The position numbers and the translations under genes were made by a program. Of a stretch of DNA of 38,724 nucleotides, positions 1-8,083 are shown one piece after another. The notes under the pieces were generated by a model. It was not told the origin of the DNA. It was given only the letters and a program-made list of their open reading frames with translations, and did no database searches. Source of the DNA: a virus; IMG/VR virus record IMGVR_UViG_3300033145_000247, positions 1 to 38,724 of that record; one strand, given 5' to 3'. Every line of letters begins with the position of its first letter. Position 1 is the first letter of the stretch.

Positions 1-114
1 AAAGTATTAATCGAAATTACTGACTTATCACAAGGCGGATTCAAGGTGAGACGGCTTGATTCAGATTTTATTTATGACCGACTCGATCCGGCAACACCCA
101 TCCCGGTTATCGGC
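1..114. repeat. Terminal direct repeat, left copy
   Basis: These 114 bases are identical to positions 38611-38724. The repeat lies inside a gene that reads continuously from the right end into the left end. This shows that the molecule is circular or circularly permuted and that the unique length is 38,610 bp. The simplest reading is an assembly overlap of a circular contig. A physical 114-bp terminal repeat is possible but cannot be told apart from sequence alone. Confidence 0.95.
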
Positions 115-204
115 GACGAAATCTACTCTGAGAAGTTGCCCGGGAAGCTCGGACTCATTCACCGGATCGGCCAGCGGCTGATCGAGATATTCAAGCCCGA
201 ATGA
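1..204 (+). CDS. Small protein of unknown function, 3' part (gene spans the circular join)
   Basis: This reading frame has no start at the left edge. It continues from ATG 38608 at the right end, giving a 68-residue protein that begins MKVLIEITDL and ends IGQRLIEIFKPE. It stops at TGA 202-204, three bases before the next small gene. The protein is short, has alternating charged and hydrophobic residues, and shows no signal peptide, membrane segment or metal motif. I do not recognise a family. Its place at the end of the early operon, after the Gp37/Gp68-like gene, is its only functional clue. Confidence 0.75.
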   Translation, partial: KVLIEITDLSQGGFKVRRLDSDFIYDRLDPATPIPVIGDEIYSEKLPGKLGLIHRIGQRLIEIFKPE

Positions 205-207
205 GCC

Positions 208-387
208 ATGAGATTTTCCGAGCACAGCATGGCCCTGGTATTTTGCCGGTTCATCAGGCGATGTGACAAGCCTGCCAGATACCACTGGTACTGGCAGAAC
301 GTCAAAATCCCGAAAGGCACACGGGAATGGATACCGATCCATGTCGCTTTGAAGCTCATTGAGGACGGATTTGTGAAGCGAGTCTGA
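208..387 (+). CDS. Small basic protein, unknown
   Basis: A 59-residue frame starts at ATG 208, three bases after the upstream stop, and ends at TGA 385-387. The protein begins MRFSEHSMALVFCRF and ends with a basic KLIEDGFVKRV tail. It is rich in Arg, Lys, Trp and Tyr and has two cysteines, but no recognisable zinc motif. Tight spacing with the preceding gene and the same strand support it as real. The ribosome site is weak, so translation may be coupled to the gene before it. No function can be assigned. Confidence 0.55.
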   Translation: MRFSEHSMALVFCRFIRRCDKPARYHWYWQNVKIPKGTREWIPIHVALKLIEDGFVKRV

Positions 388-403
388 TTATATGCCCTTA
401 GTG

Positions 404-412
404 TGTTATACT
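404..412 (+). promoter_or_regulatory. Extended -10 promoter for HNH gene
   Basis: TGT followed directly by TATACT (407-412) is an extended -10 element. The ATG at 419 follows after exactly 6 nt, so transcription would start at or next to the start codon. No convincing -35 box is present. Three other genes in this window have the same arrangement (1247, 24579, 30680). Confidence 0.6.
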
Positions 413-418
413 TTTGCA

Positions 419-925
419 ATGATTAATGAAAAACAACAACAGAGTCCCAATCGTTCCGCTTACATGCGCGAGTATCGCGAAGCTAATCGTGAAAAGATTC
501 GCGAGAATCAGCGCAGATATTATAAAAAACATGCGAAACTGCTTTATGAGCGTAAACGCGAGTGGATCAAAAGGAACCCCGATTATCATAAAAAGCAACG
601 CGCGAAGCGACTGAAAAGACGATTGAAAGAGTTAGGCGTTATATTCACTCAATATCTAAGGGCAAATCCTTGTGAGGATTGCGGCGAGTCTGACATTAGA
701 TGCTTGGAGTTTCATCATTTGAATCGCAAGGCAAAAGGTAATGTGAATGTTTCCTCATTGATAGATGGTGGAAGTTCAATTGAAAGAATACAAAAAGAAA
801 TCGACAAGTGTATCGTTCTTTGTGCAAACTGCCATTGCAAACGGCACGGTAGGAACGGAGTACGCATGAATGCAATGAGGCGGGAAAGGGCGGCGATTTG
901 GCGAATAGCAAATGTATCTGACTGA
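419..925 (+). CDS. HNH homing-type endonuclease
   Basis: The protein is 168 residues when started at ATG 419. A longer frame from 392 exists, but 419 sits 6 nt after a -10 box and has no Shine-Dalgarno, as in other apparent leaderless genes here. Residues 1-75 are a highly basic, helical stretch of the kind that binds DNA in small phage HNH proteins. The nuclease core has zinc cysteines C85 and C88, the catalytic-type EFHH at 98-100, and C135, C138 and H139. The gene is richer in A and T than its neighbours, and its end overlaps the next gene by 14 bases, both of which suggest later insertion. It lies about 0.7 kb upstream of terminase. HNH proteins near terminase assist cos cleavage in some phages, so a packaging role is possible. 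A selfish homing enzyme is the simpler reading. Confidence 0.85.
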   Translation: MINEKQQQSPNRSAYMREYREANREKIRENQRRYYKKHAKLLYERKREWIKRNPDYHKKQRAKRLKRRLKELGVIFTQYLRANPCEDCGESDIRCLEFHHLNRKAKGNVNVSSLIDGGSSIERIQKEIDKCIVLCANCHCKRHGRNGVRMNAMRRERAAIWRIANVSD

Positions 926-1229
926 AAGACAACTCGAAATCCTGGCCTTCATCAACCGACACCAGCCGGTCGCTCAATGGGAAGTCGGCGATGGTTGCAA
1001 TATCAGTATGGAGACCGCTTGGAATTGGGTCCGGCAACTGAAACGGATCGGCGTCGTCACGTACACATGCGGACTATACCGGCCACATTCAGCAATACTT
1101 GGAGCACGATACGATCCGGGGGACTGGGCGACCCCATCGCGAGACATTCTGATTCTGGATAGTGAATATCTGGGAATTATCCGGTGCTCGCAGTGCCATG
1201 AGGTCGAATGGGGAAAAACGACAGATTGA
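912..1229 (+). CDS. Winged-helix DNA-binding protein (LexA N-terminal-like)
   Basis: This 105-residue protein starts MYLTERQLEILAFI, which matches the first helix of LexA-type winged-helix domains. A recognition-helix region follows (ISMETAWNWVRQLKRIGVV, about 31-49). The C-terminal part carries a CSQCHE cysteine pair (about 95-100) and lacks any LexA protease catalytic region, so it is not a LexA repressor. It overlaps the end of the HNH gene. Two other winged-helix proteins of this type occur at 24579 and 36873. A transcriptional regulator is likely; its operator is unknown. Confidence 0.65.
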   Translation: MYLTERQLEILAFINRHQPVAQWEVGDGCNISMETAWNWVRQLKRIGVVTYTCGLYRPHSAILGARYDPGDWATPSRDILILDSEYLGIIRCSQCHEVEWGKTTD

Positions 1230-1231
1230 CA

Positions 1232-1240
1232 TGATATAAT
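1232..1240 (+). promoter_or_regulatory. Extended -10 promoter of lipoprotein gene
   Basis: TGA followed by a perfect TATAAT (1235-1240), with ATG 1247 after exactly 6 nt, predicts a leaderless transcript. A TTGACA-like string at 1225-1230 is too close to be the -35. The extended -10 TG motif probably substitutes for it. Confidence 0.65.
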
Positions 1241-1246
1241 CCAGAT

Positions 1247-1474
1247 ATGAAAACTCTAACAATCATAATCATGCTTTTACTTCTCATCGGCTGTGGCGGT
1301 TCATTGGGTACAGAGGTCGGGCCATATCTTTTCGGACCCTGCCCGCCGACAAACGGTCCGGGCTACAGCGAATACTGCGATGACTGGTTTGAATGCTTTG
1401 AGCGGGACGACCGATACAATCCTGCCCTTGAAACGTTGCGGACGTACTGTTCGACCTGTCACGAGATTTATTGA
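1247..1474 (+). CDS. Small lipoprotein with C-terminal CXXCH motif (moron-like unit)
   Basis: The 75-residue protein has a short basic start, a hydrophobic core (MKTLTIIIMLLLL) and a lipobox LLIGC with the lipidated cysteine at residue 16. The mature part is acidic and rich in Cys (C32, C44, C50) and ends in CSTCH at 68-72, which matches the CXXCH heme-c attachment motif. At about 60 mature residues it is smaller than typical cytochromes c, so heme binding is only a possibility, and disulfides or metal binding are equally open. It has its own promoter upstream and a strong terminator downstream. Small surface lipoproteins made from separate promoters often block superinfection, as with T5 Llp. 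That role is inferred, not shown. Confidence 0.7.
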   Translation: MKTLTIIIMLLLLIGCGGSLGTEVGPYLFGPCPPTNGPGYSEYCDDWFECFERDDRYNPALETLRTYCSTCHEIY

Positions 1475-1500
1475 ACCCGCATAGGTAATCCTCCTATAAT
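1471..1500 (+). promoter_or_regulatory. Sigma70-like promoter immediately before a terminator
   Basis: TTGAAC at 1471-1476 and a perfect TATAAT at 1495-1500 are separated by 18 bp. The predicted start near 1507 coincides with the foot of the terminator hairpin at 1508. The promoter could give a roughly 50-nt RNA, or could drive the late operon if termination is suppressed. Confidence 0.6.
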
Positions 1501-1507
1501 TTGCATT

Positions 1508-1555
1508 GACCCCTGGCACCCCTCCCATCTCAGCCAGGGGTCTCTTTTTATTTTC
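1508..1555 (+). terminator. Rho-independent terminator
   Basis: GACCCCTGGC (1508-1517) pairs perfectly with GCCAGGGGTC (1533-1542) around a 15-nt loop, followed by a T-rich tract (1543-1554). It ends the early operon and lipoprotein transcription ahead of terminase. Confidence 0.9.
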
Positions 1556-1614
1556 CCGATACTGTGGTAGGCTTTTAGTGATCTATAAACGCAAGTCAAG
1601 TTAAAGTTTACATC

Positions 1615-2112
1615 ATGGTCGATAATTCTGATAAAGTCGCCTGTCCCACGCCGGATGCCCGACGGCGAGATGTCGCTGTCCGGCTCTACCAGGCTGCTTT
1701 CAAGATTACAGATACCGCACTCGCTAAAATCTACGGGGTTTCACAGCCGACAATCAATTCCGACCGCCATTCAGATGCCTACTGGGATGAACTCGATAAC
1801 CTCATGGATAATCGCATGTATGAGGTTCAGCACAAGGCATGGGAAGTCATCAGGAAGGCGATAGACGACGGCGATAAAGGGGTAGCACTTGAACTCCTGA
1901 AGAACACGGACAAGCGTTTCGTGCGGCAACTCAGGGCTGAGATCGTCAACGTCCGCGCACCTGCTGATGAAGTTGATAATGAAATCAGTGATATACTGAG
2001 AACCGAACTTGAACGAATCGAATTAAGCGTAGAATTCGATCCATCCGATAATGGAAGCGGAAACGGAAATAAAGGAAACGGCGAAGCCACGATTGACGAT
2101 CCCGCAATTTAA
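1615..2112 (+). CDS. terS: Terminase small subunit
   Basis: The 165-residue protein lies directly before the large terminase. Its N-terminal 60 residues contain a helix-turn-helix-like segment (ALAKIYGVSQPTINSDRH, about 36-53), as expected for the subunit that recognises the packaging site. The middle is helical (QHKAWEVIRKAIDDGDKGVALELLKN), the usual oligomerisation region, and the acidic, Gly/Asn-rich tail (about 148-165) would contact the large subunit. No good Shine-Dalgarno precedes ATG 1615. The last 62 bases overlap the next gene. The family call rests on position and architecture. Confidence 0.75.
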   Translation: MVDNSDKVACPTPDARRRDVAVRLYQAAFKITDTALAKIYGVSQPTINSDRHSDAYWDELDNLMDNRMYEVQHKAWEVIRKAIDDGDKGVALELLKNTDKRFVRQLRAEIVNVRAPADEVDNEISDILRTELERIELSVEFDPSDNGSGNGNKGNGEATIDDPAI

Positions 2113-3487
2113 GCGGCTCATTCAGCGACGGTACTGGCAGAAGCGTATCCGATCAGTAACGAAGTACGAACCCCACTCGGAAAAACAGAACTCGATCCAT
2201 ACCGCAATTGATTACGGCGCGACCCGGATTGCCGAACTCGCCGGTAGGCGATGGGGCAAGACGATGGCGAGTGCGGATGAATGCGTTATCGAGTTTCCTT
2301 TCGGTCCCGACGGCAATCTACCGATTCGGCATATCTGGATCGTCGGCCCGGAATTCGATGTAACCGACCCCGTATTTGAATACGTCTGGGATTGGGCTGT
2401 CGATAAGCGGTGCATTAACGGGGTAAAGCCGGTTAAGAAATCGGCACGTGAGCGGTACATAGAATTCCCCTGGAAATCCCGCCTGTCATGCCTGACAACC
2501 CGCAACCCGGACAGCCTACAGGGTAAGGGCGTCGTCAAGATCATCGGCGATGAATTTGCCGATCATAAACCCGGAACGCTGAAAACTTACCTGGAACCCG
2601 TTACCGCCGACACGAACGGCGTAATCGTTCTCATATCGACCCCGGACGGTCCGCTCAATCACTTCACGGCAACGTATGATGACTGGCGCGAGCAATCAGC
2701 CACGGACCCAAGATACCACACCGTAGAGGCGACCTCATGGGAGAACCCTGAACTGTCCCGGCAATGGCTGGAGGATTACAAGCGGGATTGTGAGCGGTCC
2801 GGCTCAATGGACATCTACCTGCAGGAAATTATGGCCCAGATCGTGGCCCGGTCCGGCTCCATCTATCCGCAATTCAAATATGAGAAAAGCGGCAAGCCCT
2901 GGCATGTCGGGCATTATCCGTACATCCCCGGTGTTCCGGTCGATTTCGGCATTGACTGGGGTTACGATCATCCGTTTGCCTGTCTGTTCGGACAGGTGAT
3001 CGACGGCGACCGGATCCGCATATTCGCTGAAATCTCACAGCGCGGCTTGTCCCCGGTCGATCAACGCAACCGGGTCCTGTCGAAACTTGACGACATAGCC
3101 GCCTTTGAACCGGATGCCGAGAGCATCTACGACATTATGGGGATGGTCTATGCGGACCCGTCCGGTGCGGCATCTAAAAAACTTTTCCGTGATGCCGGAT
3201 TCAGTGTCTGGGAACCGTCGAAACGTGACAGAACCCGCATAAATAGTGTCAATGACGGCATTGTCGAAGTCAGGAAATTGTTGTCACGACCCGATATTCC
3301 AGGGTTGGAAATTGACAAAAGCTGTGTTAATCTGATAAAAGGTATCCAGAACTATGTATGGAGTGACAAGGCGCAACTCGAAAGGCCGGTTAAAATCGAT
3401 GATGATGAGTGCGATGGCTTGCGTTATTATGTCATGGGGGCAATCGGACTGCATACAGGTGCCCCGGCATTTATTGACTTGAACTGA
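2051..3487 (+). CDS. terL: Terminase large subunit (ATPase and nuclease)
   Basis: This 478-residue packaging motor has a Walker A motif AGRRWGKT at residues 64-71, a Walker B IIGDE at 164-168 and a coupling-type VLISTP at about 193-198. The C-terminal RNase H-like nuclease carries the expected spaced acids: D302 in GIDWGYDHP, D369 in YADPSG and D455 in DDECDGLRYY. The length fits the family. It would bind TerS-marked DNA, pump it through the portal and cut it. It is followed 4 bp later by the portal gene. The start at ATG 2051 overlaps terS by 62 bp. A somewhat later start is possible, but all motifs lie downstream. Confidence 0.95.
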   Translation: MEAETEIKETAKPRLTIPQFKRLIQRRYWQKRIRSVTKYEPHSEKQNSIHTAIDYGATRIAELAGRRWGKTMASADECVIEFPFGPDGNLPIRHIWIVGPEFDVTDPVFEYVWDWAVDKRCINGVKPVKKSARERYIEFPWKSRLSCLTTRNPDSLQGKGVVKIIGDEFADHKPGTLKTYLEPVTADTNGVIVLISTPDGPLNHFTATYDDWREQSATDPRYHTVEATSWENPELSRQWLEDYKRDCERSGSMDIYLQEIMAQIVARSGSIYPQFKYEKSGKPWHVGHYPYIPGVPVDFGIDWGYDHPFACLFGQVIDGDRIRIFAEISQRGLSPVDQRNRVLSKLDDIAAFEPDAESIYDIMGMVYADPSGAASKKLFRDAGFSVWEPSKRDRTRINSVNDGIVEVRKLLSRPDIPGLEIDKSCVNLIKGIQNYVWSDKAQLERPVKIDDDECDGLRYYVMGAIGLHTGAPAFIDLN

Positions 3488-3491
3488 CTCA

Positions 3492-5594
3492 ATGACTGAT
3501 TCAATTCTCAATCGATTCGCTACATGGTTACTCAGGAAAACTGAGAGCAGGGCTATCGGTAAACCCGCTGTTCCGTGGGAGTGGATAACCGGCTCCGGTT
3601 CAGGATCAACCTATAACTACAACACTTACATCAGGGACGGCTTTCATGCAAACCCCGTAATCTATGCCTGCCTGAATATGATTGCCCGGACGACTGCGAC
3701 TATCGGAGTTGCCATTTCAGTCAATGGGGAAGTCCTGGAACTCGACAAGATACCGAAAGAATTACAGCCGCTTCAAGCCCTGATAACACAGCCGAATCCG
3801 AACCAGGCCTGGAAGGAATTCATTGAGGAATGGTCGATAAATCAGAACGTCGGCGGTGCGGCATACATCCACGGAATCGGAATCGGAACGCAGCGGATCG
3901 GTGAGTTTGAACGGGCTATGACATCGCCCGAGATGTGGCTTATTAAACCTGACAGGGTAACGCTCCTGAAGGACGGTCCGCTTGTTGTCGGCTTCCGTAT
4001 CGACTCAATAACGAACCGGACGATAGAGGAGATGTTCTATACTGCATTTCCAACCGGCCTGAATAATTCTGAGGGCTTGTCTGCACTGAAGGCAGCGAGC
4101 AGGTCTGGCGACGCTCACAGCGCGGCAATCAAATGGAACGAACGGCTCTTGTCGAATTCCGGTAAGCCGTCCGGCCTGGTCGGGATTCAGGGCATGTCAT
4201 CCTGGACAAAAGCTGAACGTGAGCAGTTTGAGGAAGATTGGCAAAAACGATATCACGGTCCCGATAACGTCGGCAAAATAGCGGCTATCCCGGCGGATGG
4301 ACTCACTTACACGACGTTCGCCATGTCGCCTAAAGATATGGACTGGCTCGGTGGTAAGCAGGATTTCATGCGCGATATTGCAGCCGCGCTAGGTGTTCCT
4401 TCGATCCTTATCGGCGACCCGAATAGTCGCACATACAGCAACTATAAAGAGGCTCGGAAAGCGTTATATCAGGAAAAAACGCTGCCTGATACGATGCATT
4501 TCCTGTCTGAATTAAATCATTTTATCGATGGTCGATTCAGGCCCGGAACTAAGATCGTTCCAATAACGGATCATATCGATTGCCTGAGAGCGGACCAGGA
4601 CGCGCTCGTGACCCGGCTCAAAACCGCTGACTGGATGACCTTTAACGAGAAGCGGGCCGAGATGGGACTGAAGGAAATTAAAGATGGAGATATTCTGCTC
4701 GTGCCGTTCAATCTTGTCCCGATATCGATTGTCGGAGCGGGAGCGGGAAAAGCGAGTGAGGGACCAATCGAGTCCCGGTCTATCAGCAAGGCAAGCCTCT
4801 ACCAGACAGAGGAGCAACGGCAAGCTGCATTCGACCGACACGACCGAACACGACGGCTATTCGAGAAACGATACGAAGCGAAAGTTGCCGAATACCTTCA
4901 GAAGCAAGTCGAATCGATAGCCAAGCTCCTGATCGAGAATGATACCGGGACGTTCGCACGCGGCGAGAAGCGCGACCTCCCGGACAACTTTGTGCAACTC
5001 GCTTTCGATTTCGAGTCTGAAGCTGAAAGATACGTTGCGGAATTTGAGGCTCTACAGATTGACCTTACAATCGAATTCGGGCAACAGGCGATAAATCAGT
5101 TGATTGCGGAAGGTGTTTTATTCGATATCGAGCGACCGGCATTGAGACAGTTCATCGCACTTGATTTAGCCGCCCGGTCGAAGCTGATAAACGGTACGAC
5201 GGCAACCCAGATGCAGGGAATTATCAATGCGGGACTCGCTGAGAATGAAGGCATCTACGTGATTCGTGACAGGCTGTTAGATAAATTCGGCGACCTGTCT
5301 GTTGCCCGGGCGCGGACTATCGCACAAACCGAGGTCGGACGGGCAGCGACACAGGCGACACAGGAAGGCTTCAAGCAAATGGGAGTCGCACAAAAAGAAT
5401 GGCTGTCGGCACGCGACGGTAACGTGCGCGATACTCACACGGCGATGGACGGCCAGGTCGTGAATCTGGATGATGATTTCACGAGTCCGAGCGGTGCAAC
5501 AGGTTCGGGTCCGGGATTGCTGAATGATCCCGGAGAGGATATAAATTGCCGATGCGTTACAGTGCCGCTGGCGGTTGGAGAGGAAAAGATATAG
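3492..5594 (+). CDS. Portal protein fused to MuF-type minor head protein
   Basis: Residues 1 to about 420 resemble HK97-family portals: a FHANPVIYACLNMIARTTA segment, a QPNPNQAWKEFIEEW segment and the loading-ring region around IAAALGVPSILIGDP. Residues about 470-700 are a MuF/gp7 (SPP1)-type minor head domain with the signature TEVGRAATQATQEGF at about 612, followed by DTHTAMDGQVV and the closing INCRC. In most phages these are two neighbouring genes; here they are one 700-residue protein. A fusion places one MuF domain on each of the 12 portal subunits, unless it is cleaved, perhaps by the protease encoded next. Confidence 0.92.
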   Translation: MTDSILNRFATWLLRKTESRAIGKPAVPWEWITGSGSGSTYNYNTYIRDGFHANPVIYACLNMIARTTATIGVAISVNGEVLELDKIPKELQPLQALITQPNPNQAWKEFIEEWSINQNVGGAAYIHGIGIGTQRIGEFERAMTSPEMWLIKPDRVTLLKDGPLVVGFRIDSITNRTIEEMFYTAFPTGLNNSEGLSALKAASRSGDAHSAAIKWNERLLSNSGKPSGLVGIQGMSSWTKAEREQFEEDWQKRYHGPDNVGKIAAIPADGLTYTTFAMSPKDMDWLGGKQDFMRDIAAALGVPSILIGDPNSRTYSNYKEARKALYQEKTLPDTMHFLSELNHFIDGRFRPGTKIVPITDHIDCLRADQDALVTRLKTADWMTFNEKRAEMGLKEIKDGDILLVPFNLVPISIVGAGAGKASEGPIESRSISKASLYQTEEQRQAAFDRHDRTRRLFEKRYEAKVAEYLQKQVESIAKLLIENDTGTFARGEKRDLPDNFVQLAFDFESEAERYVAEFEALQIDLTIEFGQQAINQLIAEGVLFDIERPALRQFIALDLAARSKLINGTTATQMQGIINAGLAENEGIYVIRDRLLDKFGDLSVARARTIAQTEVGRAATQATQEGFKQMGVAQKEWLSARDGNVRDTHTAMDGQVVNLDDDFTSPSGATGSGPGLLNDPGEDINCRCVTVPLAVGEEKI

Positions 5595-5606
5595 CGGGGT
5601 GAAATT

Positions 5607-6239
5607 ATGGAAACGAGAGCAATAAAATTCAACTTAGCCGAAGCCGGCATGGATGATGAAACAGGCATATTTGAGGGTTATGCCAGTGAATTCAACCGGC
5701 TCATTCCCTATTACAATGAGATCGTTGCACCAGGCGCATTCAAAAAGACCCTGCAGGAGAATCACGGTAACGTCCGTGTGATGTACCAACATTGGGAATG
5801 GATCGGCATGGGTCTTGAAGCGGTTGAGGATAAAAAGGGATTGAAGGTCAAAGGAAAAATCCAGATAGAGGATATTCCCATTGCAATGCAAGCATGGTCT
5901 CTGATGGGGCTTGCACGTGACGTCGGCGCACCCGCCGGTCTTTCAATCGGCTTTGAAATAATTGCCGAAACGAAAATAACATTTAAGGGCATTGAGGGTG
6001 TCGTCCGACTTGATGAAATCGCGCTGTCTGAATACTCGATTACTCCCTTCCCGGCAAATCCGGGTGCATTAGTTACAGATGTGAGATCAATCGTCCGGGC
6101 AATATCCGGGCTTGATACTAAAGAAATCGCACTCCTGTCAGCCGCACTTCGCACTGACGGAGCCGCAAGCAATACCGATGAAGGGCCGGACATCCACCCC
6201 ATCGCAGCCGCGCTTAACAGCGCATTGGAAAAACTTTAG
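5607..6239 (+). CDS. Prohead maturation protease (HK97 gp4/S78 family)
   Basis: The 210-residue protein has the family pattern FEGYASEFN (22-30), a catalytic-type His62 in VRVMYQHWEW and a catalytic-type Ser113 in GAPAGLSIGFEI, followed by the EYSITPFPANPGA segment usual for this family. It digests the capsid scaffold domain before DNA packaging. It sits between the portal and major capsid genes, the standard order. A GGGGTG-type ribosome site lies just before ATG 5607. The C-terminal 40 residues after PANPGA look like a removable tail. Confidence 0.93.
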   Translation: METRAIKFNLAEAGMDDETGIFEGYASEFNRLIPYYNEIVAPGAFKKTLQENHGNVRVMYQHWEWIGMGLEAVEDKKGLKVKGKIQIEDIPIAMQAWSLMGLARDVGAPAGLSIGFEIIAETKITFKGIEGVVRLDEIALSEYSITPFPANPGALVTDVRSIVRAISGLDTKEIALLSAALRTDGAASNTDEGPDIHPIAAALNSALEKL

Positions 6240-6256
6240 TAAAGGAGCATCCGATA

Positions 6257-7564
6257 ATGGATGAAAAAGAGATTAAAGAAATAGCTGACAATATCGGCAA
6301 GTTGGCCGCCGCTGTGGATGATGTCCGAAAGCGGATGGACGAGGCCGATAAAGATCGTGTCGGCAAAGGTGAGTTTACTACCGAGCTTGAAAGAATCGGT
6401 AAAGAACTTGCCGAGAACGTCAAGGCCGTGCAGGGTATTGAACTCCTGCAGAAACGCCTCGATGAAGTCGAGACCCGCTATGCGCGGTTAAAGGAAACTC
6501 AGGTTGAAGCTGGTGTGAAGCCGAGCGACCACCACAGGGCGATTCTCGATGCGCTCAGTTGTGGTTTCGGCGATTCACAGATTATCGGCGGTCGGGCGAT
6601 GCGTAAAGAGACCATTGAGTTTTTCGCGTCCGATGAATACAAGCGGTATTCGACCTTCATAGGCGAGTACGAACTTGAAACCCGCACCCTGGTTGAGACG
6701 GTAGCGACAGCAGGCGGCGTGTTTGTCAGTCCTGAGATCGAGGCTGAGATATTGAAGAACGTCGTGGATGTCGATCCGGTCCGGTCGGTTGCACAGGTCC
6801 GGGCAATCAGCACATCCGACCGCCTGAAAGGCTTCCGGCGGACGGGAACTCCTACCGCTACATGGGAAACTGAACTCGGAACAGGAACCGACGCACAGGG
6901 CGAGTATACCGATTACGAGATTCCCGTTCATGCAATGGTCGGGATTACTCCCGTATCGGGTGATCTGCTTGCTGATGTTGGCTTCATCGAAAAGGAAGTC
7001 ACTGTGGATATGGCTGAACAATTCAGCTATACCGAGGGTGTCGCCTTTGTCAAAGGACATGGAGCCGGGCAGCCGATGGGATACACTACCTCTGTCAGCG
7101 TAGATGACAATATCTACCCCGCCGCTGTAACGAGTACGGGTACAGCCGCAAGCGATGCTGTACAGCCCGATGACATCCCCAAGATGTGGGGCACCCTGAA
7201 AGCTCGCTACAGGGCGAATGCGACCTGGGCTTTCAACTCCAATACGTACATTTCCCTGCTTTCACTCGCAGATTCCAATGGCCGCTACTACATGATGAAG
7301 GACGGCGGATTAATATCCGGTCCTCCGAACATGCTGTATAGCCGACCGTTCATCATCTGTGAATCTCTTCCCGATGAAGGCAGCGACGTTTATCCGCTCT
7401 GGCTCGGCGACTTCAAGGCGGGCTACAGGATCGTCGATAGAAGCGGAATCCAGTTGTTACGGGACATCTACACGATCTGGCCGCGCGTTTACTTCAAGAC
7501 GAGAAGTCGAGTCGGCGGACAGGTCGTTAAGCCGGAAGCAATCAAGGGCTTAAAGACTTCGTAA
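6257..7564 (+). CDS. Major capsid protein, HK97 fold
   Basis: The 435-residue protein has an N-terminal charged coiled-coil of about 100 residues (repeated KEI, RKRMDEADK, ELERIGKELAENVK). This corresponds to the HK97 delta domain that acts as scaffold and is cut off by the protease encoded upstream. Residues about 130-435 carry HK97-fold features: TLVETVATAGGVFVSPEIEAEIL, the phage_capsid-type FVKGHGAGQPMGYTT, WAFNSNTYISLLSL and the ending RVGGQVVKPEAIKGLK. A strong AAAGGAG site precedes ATG 6257. The order protease-capsid and the length fit the family well. Confidence 0.93.
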   Translation: MDEKEIKEIADNIGKLAAAVDDVRKRMDEADKDRVGKGEFTTELERIGKELAENVKAVQGIELLQKRLDEVETRYARLKETQVEAGVKPSDHHRAILDALSCGFGDSQIIGGRAMRKETIEFFASDEYKRYSTFIGEYELETRTLVETVATAGGVFVSPEIEAEILKNVVDVDPVRSVAQVRAISTSDRLKGFRRTGTPTATWETELGTGTDAQGEYTDYEIPVHAMVGITPVSGDLLADVGFIEKEVTVDMAEQFSYTEGVAFVKGHGAGQPMGYTTSVSVDDNIYPAAVTSTGTAASDAVQPDDIPKMWGTLKARYRANATWAFNSNTYISLLSLADSNGRYYMMKDGGLISGPPNMLYSRPFIICESLPDEGSDVYPLWLGDFKAGYRIVDRSGIQLLRDIYTIWPRVYFKTRSRVGGQVVKPEAIKGLKTS

Positions 7565-7621
7565 GTAAGAACGGGCGGGGCTTGATTCTTTAATGAGTGA
7601 AATAATTACAGGAGCATACAA

Positions 7622-8074
7622 ATGCCTTTATCTAACTTTGGGGAATTCGATACGGTAACGATGTCCGAGCCGCAGTCGCTTGCGGCTACACACACATCGG
7701 ACCCCGTAGACCTGGATGAATACAACGGGGTCACCGTCTGCTTTGCAATCGGGACCGATTCGCATCTGGACTCAGGCGACTACTGGACGCTTTCGCTTAC
7801 GGAATGCGCCACGGTCGGCGGGTCTTATACCGCCGTTGCAGTCGGCGATCTTGACGACGGTGAAACTACTGCGTCTAACATCGTGGTGAATTCGACCGCT
7901 TTAGACGGCACGGTTTACAAGCTGGCCTATATCGGCAACTTGCGTTTTATTAGAGGTGTGATGACAGAAACATCCGACACGGGTGATATCGCCACCATCG
8001 CCGGGATCACTGCCATTCTGTCCCGCAAGCGCATGGGTCCGATGATCCAGGCATCGAGGGCAATCGCCTCATAA
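7622..8074 (+). CDS. Probable capsid-associated (decoration-like) protein
   Basis: This 150-residue, beta-rich protein is high in Thr, Ser, Gly and Asp with few charged helices (for example DPVDLDEYNGVTVCFAIGTDSH). It ends LSRKRMGPMIQASRAIAS. It follows the capsid gene after a 57-bp gap with an AGGAG site. Position and composition suggest a head decoration or stabilising protein. I recognise no catalytic motif. Another, DUF2190-type, decoration candidate lies far away at 24824, so which of the two coats the head is open. Confidence 0.6.
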   Translation: MPLSNFGEFDTVTMSEPQSLAATHTSDPVDLDEYNGVTVCFAIGTDSHLDSGDYWTLSLTECATVGGSYTAVAVGDLDDGETTASNIVVNSTALDGTVYKLAYIGNLRFIRGVMTETSDTGDIATIAGITAILSRKRMGPMIQASRAIAS

Positions 8075-8083
8075 GGATTGCCA

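Noticed and set aside
1247-1474. Functional cytochrome c
   Set aside because: CXXCH is present, but the mature protein has only about 60 residues, no clear axial Met and many other cysteines; kept as a lipoprotein with a noted motif.
5762-6202. Minus-strand frame opposite the protease gene
   Set aside because: It is antisense to recognised catalytic motifs and has low-complexity composition typical of shadow frames.
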